A stretch of 64,000 bases of DNA from Citrus sinensis (Eukaryota; Streptophyta; Magnoliopsida; Sapindales; Rutaceae), in the NCBI RefSeq assembly GCF_022201045.2, contig NC_068561.1:23380501-23444500 (forward strand), read 5' to 3'. Numbering within the stretch: the stretch's first letter is position 1; the number at the start of each line of letters is the position of its first letter. Below, one piece after another: positions 36,826 to 46,731 of the stretch. The position numbers and the translations under genes were made by a program. The notes under the pieces were generated by a model, which saw nothing but the letters and a program-made list of their open reading frames with translations, did not search any database and was not told the origin of the DNA.

Positions 36826-37676
36826 ATATTATTAGAAGTTGGGTTGTCCCACAAACATTTCCTTTTGCACAAGTTCTCCGCCCCTCTTCTTTTTCTCTCT
36901 TTTCTGTACATGATTTGCTGGGTTGGTTGGTTAATCTCTTTTTGTGCCCTTGTATATTAGAATCTGATGGAATGAGCGGCCAATCTATTAAATTATAAAA
37001 TTATAAACCCCTAATGGGTAGTACAACTTCAGTGCATTGCGTGGGGCTTTGTTTGATGTCCGTAACTTAAAAATTTAGCATGCTAAAATATCTAATAAAC
37101 ACTAAATGATTTGATTTAAAAATTAAATTTAATATTGATTTAATTGATTTGATTTATTATAATATTTTTATTATTTTTAATATATATATATGAATGATAG
37201 ACAATGAATATTAATTTAATTCCTCGTTTGCCTAAAATAAAATGAGGACGCTTTCATTTGGTAGGAAATTCAACCCTCAAACCAAACATGCCCTTGGGAA
37301 CCTTTCTGATTTCAGACCTAAATTAGAAGTTGATTGAATTTTAAACCCTTTACAAGTCTTCCCCACTCGTAGAAACCGTTTGTTCAATCTCCCGCCAAAT
37401 CTCTACACAAAAATCTGCTTTCAAAAGAAAAAAAAAAAAAAAAAAACCAAAACTTTTTTTCATCTGTTGTCTGCTTTACGTTGCAACTTTCACCTCTTTA
37501 ATTTAGGGTTCTAATTTCAAAATCCCATTACCCCAAAATATTTTTTTTTCTAAAAAAGAAACCTGCTAGCCGTAACTAAATCTTTGTCTCTTTGCTTCCG
37601 TTTTAGGGTTCGATGAAGGTTCTGGAATCTAGGAATTGGTTGACTTTTATATGAAATTTTAATGATATTCGAGACA
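36826..37676 (+). promoter_or_regulatory. LIG6 3' end and ASF1 promoter/leader
   Basis: The first 200 bp after LIG6 are its 3' UTR. The ASF1 flank has an E2F-type site (37390-37399) and two telo-box-like motifs (37503-37510 and 37603-37610, TTAGGGTT on this strand). Purine and pyrimidine homopolymers occur near 37420-37450 and 37540. No coding exon seen. Confidence 0.6.
37390..37399 (-). promoter_or_regulatory. E2F-type site upstream of ASF1
   Basis: Read on the minus strand this is TTTGGCGGGA, a canonical plant E2F site, 278 bp before the ATG of ASF1. ASF1 genes of Arabidopsis have been reported as E2F targets, which supports a functional reading. Confidence 0.65.
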
Positions 37677-38595
37677 ATGAGTACTGTGAACATTGCGAAT
37701 GTGACCGTTTTGGATAATCCGGCGCCGTTTTTGTCTCCGTTTCAATTTGAGATCTCGTACGAGTGCGTTACTCCTCTCAAAGACGGTAATCAATTTTCAC
37801 TCTCCGTTTTGTTTTCGGTTGATTTAGGGTTTGCATATCAATTTATTTAAAAAAGAAAAATTAAACTTTTACAAGCGGGAGAAAGTGACTGTACAAGCAG
37901 ATAAGTAGCTTTATTAGTCTTCTTCAAATGATCTTTGTTCTGTTTGCCGTAAATGTATTATTTCTTAAATCAATTGCACGACATTTATTGTGTAATCATA
38001 ATGCAGATTTGGAGTGGAAACTTATTTATGTGGGTTCTGCTGAGGATGAGACTTACGATCAATTATTGGAAAGTGTACTCGTTGGGCCTGTCAAAATTGG
38101 AAATTATCGCTTTGTGTTACAGGCAATTTTAATTGACTTATTTTTAAACCAGAAAAATAAAATTATAAACCAGGATTGTTGATTTTCTGTGGACTAAGAC
38201 CTCATCTGTACTCTTTCTTGTGGTGCATGCTTTTGCAGGCTGACCCACCACACCGATCAAAGATTCGGGAAGAAGACATTATTGGTGTGACAGTGCTTCT
38301 GTTGACTTGCTCTTACCTTGGTCAGGAGTTTGTTCGAGTGGGCTACTATGTAAACAATGATTATGGTGATGAGCAGCTGAGAGAGGAACCTCCCCAAAAA
38401 GTTTTGATTGATACGGTCCAAAGGAACATTTTGTCTGATAAACCTAGGGTCACAAAGTTCCCCATCAATTTTCATCCTGAGCACGCCGAAAGTAGTGAAG
38501 AACCCCCTCCTCCTCATCATCCTGCTGAAGTTGATCCACACGAAGATGACTCATCATCTCCACCTGATCATCTTTTGGACAATCAAGAACCTTAA
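37677..38595 (+). CDS. ASF1: histone chaperone ASF1 (anti-silencing function 1)
   Basis: Three exons (37677-37785, 38007-38122, 38239-38595) give 193 aa. The first 155 residues are the conserved immunoglobulin-like core that binds the H3-H4 dimer: VLDNPAPFLSPFQFEISYEC, LEWKLIYVGSAEDETYDQ, GVTVLLLTCSYLGQEF, RVGYYVNNDY and the strand RVTKFPINF near its end. The C-terminal tail is acidic and Pro/His-rich, as in plant ASF1 proteins. It hands H3-H4 to the replication-coupled and replication-independent assembly factors in the nucleus. The second intron begins GC, not GT: the only junction that keeps the conserved LQADPP sequence is CAG/GCAATT with the acceptor at 38238. The start is the ATG before STVNIANV, conserved in the family; an upstream out-of-frame ATG lies close by. 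Confidence 0.95.
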
Positions 38596-39233
38596 CTTAG
38601 AGACTGCGGGGACTACCTGCTTCCACACCACCTGATTTATCATTCATGTCCCAATGGCACGGTAGATATCTCAGCAATAGATTAACTTTTTCATCTTTCC
38701 AAGAATTAGCTGGAGCTTTTGGAGGAACTGATGCCTGATAGATAGTCAATCTGGGTGACATATTGGTGTCAAAACGCTGTCGAAATAGAATTAGTGGATT
38801 AGTCTATATTACATTTCAGGCTGTACCAATCTCAAAGGCACAATCTGTCTCATACTTTACCTTGCCAATGCTAATTTTTTATGTTATTTATTTATCCTGA
38901 TTCTTTCTTCATGAATTAGGTATAGAGATTAGTAACTTGACAGAAGTCTGTAATGCCTCTTCAGTGCCACCAATTATATAGAATGGTACACAAACTCTTG
39001 CTGATCATGAAAAAAATCTACTGAATTCTGGATCAAGAATGCGAGCTACTGGAAGCACAATACAACCCTATATCCAAAAACTGAAAGAAGAATTGCAAAA
39101 TAAATTATCTCGGCAATCACTTCCAACTTCCAACATCAAGGATGAGATGAGTTTGGTAGCTCTGCAAAAACTACCAACAGAAACTATTGGGGAATTACTA
39201 CACTTCATTCCTCGGTCCCAATTTATCCACTCT
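38596..39233. other. convergent 3' flanks of ASF1 and the zinc-finger gene
   Basis: Six hundred bases between two stop codons facing each other, likely filled mostly by the two 3' UTRs. An open stretch on the plus strand near 39039-39230 has no homology I recognise and is not bounded by splice sites. Confidence 0.5.
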
Positions 39234-41978
39234 TCACTTCTCACTTTTATGTCTTTTCTTGGCAGGGCCCTGGGTCAATTGCTTTGCATTTTTCTTGATC
39301 GAGTCTTCATGCACTTTCTGTAATAGGTGACAAGGAATTATAATTAATTAATTACTGTATATGAAAACCCATGAACATGCAATTATAATGGCAACGTTCA
39401 AATTACCTCTTTCCTTGACAAGTTCCTCTTCCCCTGCCGTCTTTTGTTCTTCGATTTGGGTTTGTCCTGGTACACAGTTGGAGGAGTTAGCATAAATACA
39501 AAAATAATATAAATTCAGTAGCTTGGGAGTCCCAGATCCCAAACAGAAGTAAGTACTTATAATACAAAAATAAACCTGTGAAAGAGCTATAATTCTAGCA
39601 TTCATCTCTGCAGCTGTCTCCTGGTTCTCAATTTCACCATCATCGTTGAGTATGGCCTTCAACCTGTTTTCCTTCAGTAATTTCTCAGACCGAACATGTC
39701 TCTACAACAATAAAGACATTTCGTTAGGGGGTCAAGTACCAGCACGGTTCTCGTCCTCATATAAATCAATTTGAAGGTAATAGCATAAACAATGGTAGGA
39801 TGGGGAATCAATGTAGGTTCACTACTCATTGGTTTTTTTTTTTTTTTCCTTCTGCTATAAAAACCGTTGAAGAACACTCCAGTTACAAGCCAAGCAAGGA
39901 TTTATTTACCAGAACAAGTATACTGGTTAAAGCTCCAAATAGATTACGGGTGCATTTAGGATTGAGGTGCTGTACCTTTTAAGCTACAGCTGCTGTGGCA
40001 AAAAAACTGTAACTATGAAACAAAAATTTGTAATATATAGTAAATGTAAATTTTAACTAATAATGTTAACATAATTATTAAAGATATAGTAGATTTTCCA
40101 TTATATAAGTGAAAAATCATATCAACATAGCTTCCAAGTTACAGCAGCTAGTGTTTATCAAACACTTTAGTGTTGTAACTTTTAAGCTACAACTGTCCAA
40201 CCTCAATCCCAAACGCACCCTATATTGACTGACCAAATTCCAAGTGCCATAAGACAAATTTCAGAACATATAAAGGGAGAGAAAAATCAGGTTATGTTAA
40301 ACAAACTACAACATACATCCTTGTGTATATAAATAAAAAGGCAGTAGAGACCACATCATCCCTCAGTCTTAGCAAATCTAACTATATTACCGTGGATAAA
40401 GTTAATAAAATAATCCAATAAACCAAACTAAGCAGATTATCCTTAAAAAAAATAAGAAAATAAAAAAACTAATGAAACTAAAAATCTCAAACATCTGCTA
40501 GGAGAGAGTATATTATCCTTTACTATAAAACAATAAATAACAAAAGCAGCATGCAGGATCCTTTTTCTCTCATGCTCTCAACATGCCATGCTTTACCTTG
40601 GAATTAAGATGAGCCCTAATGGTTTCCTCATTCAAACAGAGGATTCTTGGGCATATTCTGCATCTGAAAATCGACTTGATTTGTAGTACACAATCTGGAA
40701 AATCAGCTGGCATGGATGCCTTTTCTGCTGTGGTTTCAGACTCTATCTCATTAGCACCACATTTACCACGAAGCTGATTACTTACAAAGAGTTGTCTGTC
40801 ATTTCCAATTTCATCATCATCTTCATTTATGAGACCTGCCTCATCACAATAATATCAAACATCTAAGAAACAGAAACAACAAAAAACCCCATTTCTGAGA
40901 AGGCAATTGAAAGAAGATTGAAGTATTATTCATTCTTAAAAAAAGAAAACATCTCAGACTAACACACTGGACAAGAAATACAGGAAAACAAATTTACATG
41001 GTGCAAAAATATGTTAGACATGGACTAATAGGAACAACAACTATTCCTAGAAGACTAAACAAAACCGTGTTGAAAAGAAAGGAAAGAGTGTCAAATCAAA
41101 GGGAAAAAATTCAAACCTTTATTTTGCCACAAGTTAAAGCCATTACTAGCAAATTAATAAAGGATTTGAACAAGATTGCACAAGACTTATACTCCTAATG
41201 TTAGCATCTCCATATAAATCTTGTTACCATCAAACTTAAAATATAACAAGAAACTTTCTGCGTCATCCTACTAGAATTATTTTAATATCAATCGGTTGAG
41301 TCAATTTGTATGAACCCAGAAAATACCTAAAATTGACACAATTATCCTCCAAAATACACTGATCTAAGCAATTAGATAAACTGCCTCTCAGTATTATAAA
41401 CAGTAAATAGAACATCCTACCTGGTGAGGCAACATTCATCTCTTCTGCTGAGCTATCCTCACTCTCATATCCTGTAATGTCCAAATCAAAATGGAAAAGA
41501 AAAGACAAAACCAGTGAGCTTCTCAAAGAATTCCAATGTAATTAACACAACAAAAAAATTCTCTGATTTTCTATCCCTCGGAGCCAAAAGTCCAGAAAGT
41601 TAAAACAGAATAAAAAGCAATAATGACATGATTTACTCTACAGCAGTTGACTTGCAAATGACACAGGAGAGAACACTTTGATAACAAAGGCATTAACCAA
41701 AATAACATGTTGCAAAATCCATAACGAAGGCAAAATAAGAGCATAACCCAAAGCTGGAAACACCCTCAAATAATACTTTTAGAGAAAGAGTAAAGAACAA
41801 CGAACAGACCAGAAGAATTCAAGCAAGCTTGACCATTTTCTTTAACTTGTTCAACTGCCTCGTCTTCAGATTCTTCTGAGGCTTGTGGTTCTAGTTCTGA
41901 GTCCGAATCAGACGAAGACGAATCCGCAGCATCATCTCTATCACCATGTTCTGCTCTGTAGAATCGTCTCTTTATCAT
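39234..41978 (-). CDS. C2H2 (U1-like) zinc-finger protein with acidic N-terminus
   Basis: Coding exons on the minus strand: 41978-41810, 41471-41421, 40835-40597, 39701-39576, 39466-39407 and 39317-39234, giving 243 codons in frame (242 aa). A non-coding first exon ends at the GT donor at 42317-42316. The first 60 residues are acidic and Ser-rich. A single zinc finger has Cys132, Cys135, His149 and His155 (FRCRICPRILC ... RAHLNSKRH, C-x2-C-x13-H-x5-H). It runs straight into a charged helix, RSEKLLKENRLKAIL. The C-terminus is strongly basic (KPKSKNKRRQGKRN, AKKRHKSEK), suggesting nuclear or nucleolar location and RNA binding. The family is conserved in plants, but I do not recognise a specific function. 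Intron 4 holds a MITE. The last two exons are short and rest on phase and splice sites. Confidence 0.82.
39948..40220. mobile_element. MITE copy A (273 bp) in an intron of the zinc-finger gene
   Basis: The left end is GGGTGCATTTAGGATTGAGG. The right end, read in reverse, is GGGTGCGTTTGGGATTGAGG. Inside these, further inverted motifs (TTTTAAGCTACAGCTG on one side and its mirror on the other) face each other. The body is AT-rich and non-coding. A second copy is at 43973-44216. I could not define a convincing target duplication; the end sequence resembles Tourist/PIF-Harbinger-like elements. Confidence 0.8.
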
Positions 41979-42167
41979 GTCTGGTCTTCTAACAAGCTAC
42001 AAAGATAGAATTTATAAGTAATTAAGTTCACTTTATTTTAAGGCCAAATAAGTTTTAAGTAAAATTTTCATTAACACAATTTCAATCCCAGCCACAGTAT
42101 TGTTCGTCTTCAATCATATAATACAGTTACAGAGCTTAAGTCACGAATAGCTCATACAAAAGAACAG

Positions 42168-42199
<32 letters not shown>

Positions 42200-42430
42200 A
42201 GCGAAAGCTTAAATTTAAATAAATAAATAAATAACGAAGATAGATAAATTGATGTTGCAATAATGCATAATATTTATATAAAAAAAATTTGAATTCGTGG
42301 AGAAATAAAAAGCTTACCAAAGCAAAGAAGCGAAGGCGAAGGCGCAGCCGCAGTAAGCTGAGTGGAGAGCAAGAAGAAGAGAGGTTTTGGGTTTTACTGT
42401 TGCTATTGCCAGCCGCCCACCAAAGGAGAA
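41979..42430 (-). promoter_or_regulatory. 5' leader, first intron and leader exon of the zinc-finger gene
   Basis: A leader exon is read from about 42430 to 42318, followed by a GT donor. The acceptor is just before 41996, 18 bp upstream of the ATG. Trinucleotide ATA repeats lie in this leader intron near 42168-42195. Confidence 0.55.
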
Positions 42431-42959
42431 CGACAAAAATAGCTTTGGGTTAGTCTTTGGGCCATGGGCTATAAATGTGATTTGGGCCCATCTTTAAACA
42501 AGCCCAACTTGATTAGGGGATGATCTTGAAAAATCGCAACAAAACTGTGCGTTTCTACCTCTAATAATTGTGATTACAGGACGAAATACATTGTTTGAGA
42601 CTTGAAATCTGCATATAGTTAAGCCTTAGTTCTTGTTAATTTTCTGCAGTCTTGGCCCGTGGCTAAAGATTTGAACTTAGCCAGGAATCCGCAACAAATT
42701 GATTCGAGTAAGTTTGAAACAAACTGGTGCGATATCAGAGTCCCTTGGTGGGAGCAATCGTAAATTCGAAGAATATATCAATCATAACATGATCACCCTT
42801 GTCTACAGAAGCTCTAATGCCATTATAAAATCATAATGAAAGATTGTGGAAGACGGATTGTCAGTCCTACAGTAGATTGTTTAATAGATTCATTTTCTCC
42901 GCAAACAAAAATTGGACCAAAAAGTTCATGATTATTTGATGTTCAATATATGCATTTCA
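42431..42959. other. spacer before the terpene synthase relic
   Basis: This is the 5' flank of the zinc-finger gene, with GGCCCA-type motifs near 42455-42495 (AGTCTTTGGGCCATGGGC, TTGGGCCCAT), which are common in plant housekeeping promoters. The rest is AT-rich without recognised coding sequence. Confidence 0.45.
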
Positions 42960-44418
42960 CCGAATTTAAGACCATTGTGTGAGATTGATCTCAGTCGAAT
43001 TACTCTTTGATTCTGAAAGCAGATATTTTCTGCGGTTTCAAAGGTGATCAAAGCAAGTTCAAGGCATCTTTAATTAATGATGTGACCGGAATGCTAAGTT
43101 CGTATGACGCTGCACATCGTGGCATTCGCGGGGAAAGATATTCTGGATGAAGCCCTAGCTTTTACTGCTTCTCACCTGGAATCAATGGTTACAAAGTAGG
43201 CCCTCAGCTTTCTGACGAAATACTTCATGCATTGAATAGGCCAATCCGCAGAGGCTTACCAAGGCTAGAGGCAATGTATCACATCGAGCTCTATTCACGG
43301 GATGATTCAAAGCATAAAGCATTACTAAAGTTTGCAAAACTAGATTTAAGCATCATCACAGAGTGGTGGAAACATTTAGACGTTGAAACAAATCTGCCAT
43401 ATGCTAGAAACAGCGTTGTAGAAAGCTATTTTGAGTGTAATTGCAATGGCATCCATTTTAGATTATAGCTACGACGCCTATAGTATACTTGAAGAATTTG
43501 AGGTCTTTGCAAATGCTATCAAAAGGTGGGATATTAGCAATAGAGATGTACTTCTGAAGTGCATCAAACTGATTTAACAGGGATTCTTGGATGATTTTGG
43601 TGAAGCTGAGGAGCAAATTTCAAAGGAAGGACGGACAGATTGCATATCATATGTAATAGAAGTGGGGAAGAAACTAGTCCAAAAGTGGTGCAATGAAGGT
43701 TATTTTCCAAAAGTGGAGGAGTATATGCAAGTTTCACTTGTGACAACTTGCTAGCATATGCTGGGAACGGCGTCTTTTTCTTGGCATGGGAGAGATTGCT
43801 AACGAGGAAGCCTTTGATTGGATCTCCAATTAGCCTAAAATTGTTAAAGCATCCGAAGTTATGTGTAGACTTACGGATAATATAGTGTCTCATGAGTTTG
43901 AACAGAGTAGTCTCGGATATCTAATATTACTTCATGCAACATGGCAATAAAGAGGTGATTAAGGTTTCGTTTGGAATTGAGGTACTGTAACTTTTAAGTT
44001 ACAGCTGCTATAGAAAAAAAAAACTGTAACTATCAAATAAAAATTAATAATATGTAGTAAATATAAATTTTAAATAATAATTTTGACAAATTTATTAAAG
44101 ATATAATAGATTTTTCATTATACAAATGAAAAATTATATCAACATAGCTTACAAGCTACAACAATTAGTGTTTATCAAACACTTTAGTACTGTATCTTTT
44201 AAGCTACAGCTGTCCAATAAAAAAATATCAAATGGATGAAAAGATATAAATGAAGGATTCCTAAACCAACAGAAGTGGCAGTGCCTTTCTTTAAGCGCAT
44301 TCTCAATCTTGCACGAGTGACTGATGTTACTTACAAGGATGATAATGGCTACACCAATTCTTATGTGATCAAAGACTATATCACCCACTGCTTGAGAAGC
44401 CTGTTCTCTTTTGAGTAG
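42960..44418 (+). pseudogene. sesquiterpene synthase (TPS-a type), broken copy
   Basis: Recognisable in order on the plus strand: a KFKASLINDVTGMLSSYDAAH-like stretch; DILDEALAFTASHLESM; PQLSDEILHALNRPIRRGL; EAMYHIELYSRDDSKH; ITEWWKHLD; the region of the metal-binding motif, which reads DYSYD in place of DDxxD; EEFEVFANAIKRWDIS; EEQISKEGRTDCISY; VEEYMQVSL; and, after a MITE, VAVPFFKRILNLARVTDVTYKD with a C-terminal end and stop at 44418. There are several frameshifts, stops and deletions (for example the loss of the segment between LDLSI and ITEWWK). The altered DDxxD alone would abolish ionisation of farnesyl diphosphate. Introns expected from family genes seem absent, so a processed or intron-deleted origin is possible. 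The N-terminal part is missing. Confidence 0.88.
43973..44216. mobile_element. MITE copy B inside the terpene synthase relic
   Basis: This aligns over most of its length to copy A at 39948-40220: GTTTGGAATTGAGGTACTG, then AACTGTAACTAT, the ATATAGTA/TAATAGATTTT core, CAACATAGCTT and TTTTAAGCTACAGCTGTCC. The right terminal 20 bp seen in copy A are missing. TAA stands on both sides of the visible element, which may be a 3-bp target duplication. It separates the last part of the terpene synthase relic from the rest. Confidence 0.82.
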
Positions 44419-44768
44419 TTTTTGCGATGCAGATTACATCCTATAAAAACTATTAATGTTGTCTTTTGGAATAAGCTCTGAAATTTGTTCCTCATAGAGC
44501 TTTTTTGCTGCTGTCATCACAATTATCAAATTCTTCCGTACAATTAGTAAAGGCTTCCCTATATATATATATATATAAATAAAAGAAATCACCCAACATC
44601 AGTGTTGTTTAACTGAAAAAGGAAATTCAAGCATCCAAAATCAAAATATCCAAAATGAAAATAAGGTACCTAATACTTGAAAGAAAGGGATATTCAATAC
44701 CCGTTTCAAATCGTGCATAATCATCTAGCATGGCTCTCATTGTCCCTCTGCAGCGCCGACTTTTTCCA
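44419..44768. other. spacer, nothing recognised
   Basis: AT-rich, with a short TA repeat at about 44561-44577. It includes the likely 3' UTR of the minus-strand SKIP-like gene. No coding signal. Confidence 0.5.
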
Positions 44769-46004
44769 TTATTTTCTGCCCTTCTTCACCTTCGTCATGA
44801 ACCGATCAAGACCGAATGGATCAGCTTCTTCAGCCTCCTTCTCAAACTTAACCGGTCCGTCCCTCGTACCAGACCTCTCAGATGTACCAGACCTCTCAGA
44901 TGTACCTGCAAATGCCTTGTCGGGTTTAAACCGATCAGTCTTTCTAATCTTCTCCAACTGCTCATCCGCATTTGCTCCATAAATTTCAGCATCAACATCT
45001 TTTTTGGGCCTGTAAAGGGTTGAAAGAGTCGGCTGTGCTGTAAACAAGCCTTTGTCATAGACATTATACTGATCATCGTCAGTGGCAAAACCAGAGTCCA
45101 TTCCTTTCTTCTGATTAAAAAGCCTTGCGTCATAAGTAACCTCACCCGCTCTGCCTCCTCCACCAATAGAGGCCATCCCAAGGGCAACTTTCTCGCTAAC
45201 ATCCCGATCTCTGTCTCTAACAATCTTACTATTCTTCTTCCCCATACCAACATCCTTGGCCAGCAAATTTCTCTCCCTCTTCCTCTCGCGACGTCTCTCC
45301 TCACGAATTCTCTCCCTCTCCCTTTCCCTCTCCCTCAGCAATCCCTGCTCGCTTTCCTTCAATGTCTCCATTGCCTTACGTGCTAAATCCCGTAGCTGCT
45401 GCTCTTTCCTTTCCTTCTCCTTCGTGAGCATCTCCATCTGCACCTTGAATCTTATTTCAATGGCCTCCCTCGCCTTCTGCTCTGCCAAATAAAGAGCCTC
45501 CGACAATTTAGCAAATCCCTCATTTATCTGAACCTGCAGAAGCCCTCTTCCTTCGGCAGCGAGCCGCTTATCCAGCGGAATTGTAAACCGCTGTGGGTTC
45601 TTCCAATTTGATATACATGGTGGGATTCTCCAATCCAGCTGATCTTTCACAGTCACCGGCCTAGGAGGGGAATGCATGACCGGTACTGGCAGAGATCCCG
45701 AACCTTTCGGCACACGCTTGTGCTTCAACTTTGGTGGCTCAAGTGGGTCCAAAGGCATCGCCACCACTCTTAAAATCCTCCTTTTAGCCCCAGAATAGAA
45801 GTCCACCGATTTCTGTGATGGTCTGTACATAATAAACTTGGACTCTAATGACTGCGTAGGTGCAGCATTCACAACACTGTTAACAATCTTTTCAAGTTCA
45901 GCTTTTGTTACAGGAGTAGTCACGTCAATCTCATCTTCTTGATCAGGAAAAGCGCCACCATCATCATCATCGAAATCCTCAAGTTTCCGAGGAAGTATCG
46001 CCAT
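44769..46004 (-). CDS. SNW/SKIP-like protein, shortened paralogue
   Basis: Single-exon frame of 411 aa. Plant SKIP proteins are about 600 aa. The copy starts MAILPRKLEDFDDDDGGAFP, which corresponds to an internal site of full SKIP (the region after its conserved N-terminus), then jumps to a KAELEKIVN helix, so two blocks are missing. From about residue 55 the SNW core follows closely: SKFIMYRPSQ, MPLDPLEPPKLKHKRVP, PVPVMHSPPRPVTVKDQ, the signature SNWKNP (132-137), then long charged helices and the C-terminal region DARLFNQ and KPDKAF. GTSERS occurs twice in tandem. SKIP links spliceosome and transcription elongation in the nucleus. The reading frame is fully open, so the gene may be expressed. 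It may be a young truncated duplicate, or act as a competitor of full-length SKIP. Confidence 0.85.
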   Translation of the reverse strand: MAILPRKLEDFDDDDGGAFPDQEDEIDVTTPVTKAELEKIVNSVVNAAPTQSLESKFIMYRPSQKSVDFYSGAKRRILRVVAMPLDPLEPPKLKHKRVPKGSGSLPVPVMHSPPRPVTVKDQLDWRIPPCISNWKNPQRFTIPLDKRLAAEGRGLLQVQINEGFAKLSEALYLAEQKAREAIEIRFKVQMEMLTKEKERKEQQLRDLARKAMETLKESEQGLLRERERERERIREERRRERKRERNLLAKDVGMGKKNSKIVRDRDRDVSEKVALGMASIGGGGRAGEVTYDARLFNQKKGMDSGFATDDDQYNVYDKGLFTAQPTLSTLYRPKKDVDAEIYGANADEQLEKIRKTDRFKPDKAFAGTSERSGTSERSGTRDGPVKFEKEAEEADPFGLDRFMTKVKKGRK

Positions 46005-46731
46005 GTTACAAAGATTTCTTGCTTGTCAATCAAGCTTGTGATTAGTCCCAAGCAATTTAAGGGTTCCTCAAGGGCTGAAAAAGAATCTTGTGTTTTTTGT
46101 TATCGTACACAACCAGCAAATTTCTCTCCCAGTAGCGGCGCCTCCGTTTTGCGATTTGCTAATACTATGCTAGCTTGCTAACTTGTAGCGGAGGTAATCT
46201 CACTAATGCTAAAACTAGATATCCTTATGTAAAAACTTTAAACACAAAAAAAGTGCTCGTTTTGAAAAATTATTTGAGATTACAACCTTATTTATTAGTT
46301 TTAATTATTGCTCAAAAAAGCTATTACAATAATTGAAATCCTAGTCAAAACTAAACTAATAAAAAAAACTAATTAATATGGCAACAAATAAGACAAATCC
46401 TAAACAAATTAGAAATACCAATTGAAAAGAGGAAAATTTCGGATTAGAACAAAAAGAAAGGGCAATAGTCTTTATCCGTATCCGTAGAAAATAAGGAAAA
46501 TTTTTATGTAGATAATAAAGACTTGCCCACGGTAGTGTCCTAAGAAAGTAAGGAAAACCAATCTATATAAAGAGACTTGCCTGTGCTTGTCGAAAAGCAC
46601 TATACCTTCTTCTTTTAATTAGCCTGCTAGCTAGCTCCTTAGTAATCAGTCCCAAATTTCCAGCTTTCTTAACTTCTTCTCCGTTACCTTATTCATCATC
46701 TTCATTAAAACAAGAAAACAGGAGAAAAAAA
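46005..46731. promoter_or_regulatory. region between divergent SKIP-like and sugar transporter genes
   Basis: Leftward it is the leader of the SKIP-like gene. Rightward it holds the TATA box of the transporter at 46564-46571. The middle is AT-rich. No exon seen. Confidence 0.5.
46564..46571 (+). promoter_or_regulatory. TATA box of the hexose transporter gene
   Basis: TATATAAA, 161 bp before the ATG at 46732. It is followed by a pyrimidine-rich leader (CTTCTTCTTTT, AACTTCTTCTCC), a usual plant arrangement. Confidence 0.6.

Noticed and set aside
39039-39323. 94-codon plus-strand open frame after ASF1
   Set aside because: No homology recognised, no splice link to ASF1, and its end is antisense to the last coding exon of the zinc-finger gene.
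45256-45492. Ser/Leu-rich frame antisense to the SKIP-like gene
   Set aside because: It is the complement of Arg/Glu-rich codons of the real gene, a typical shadow frame.
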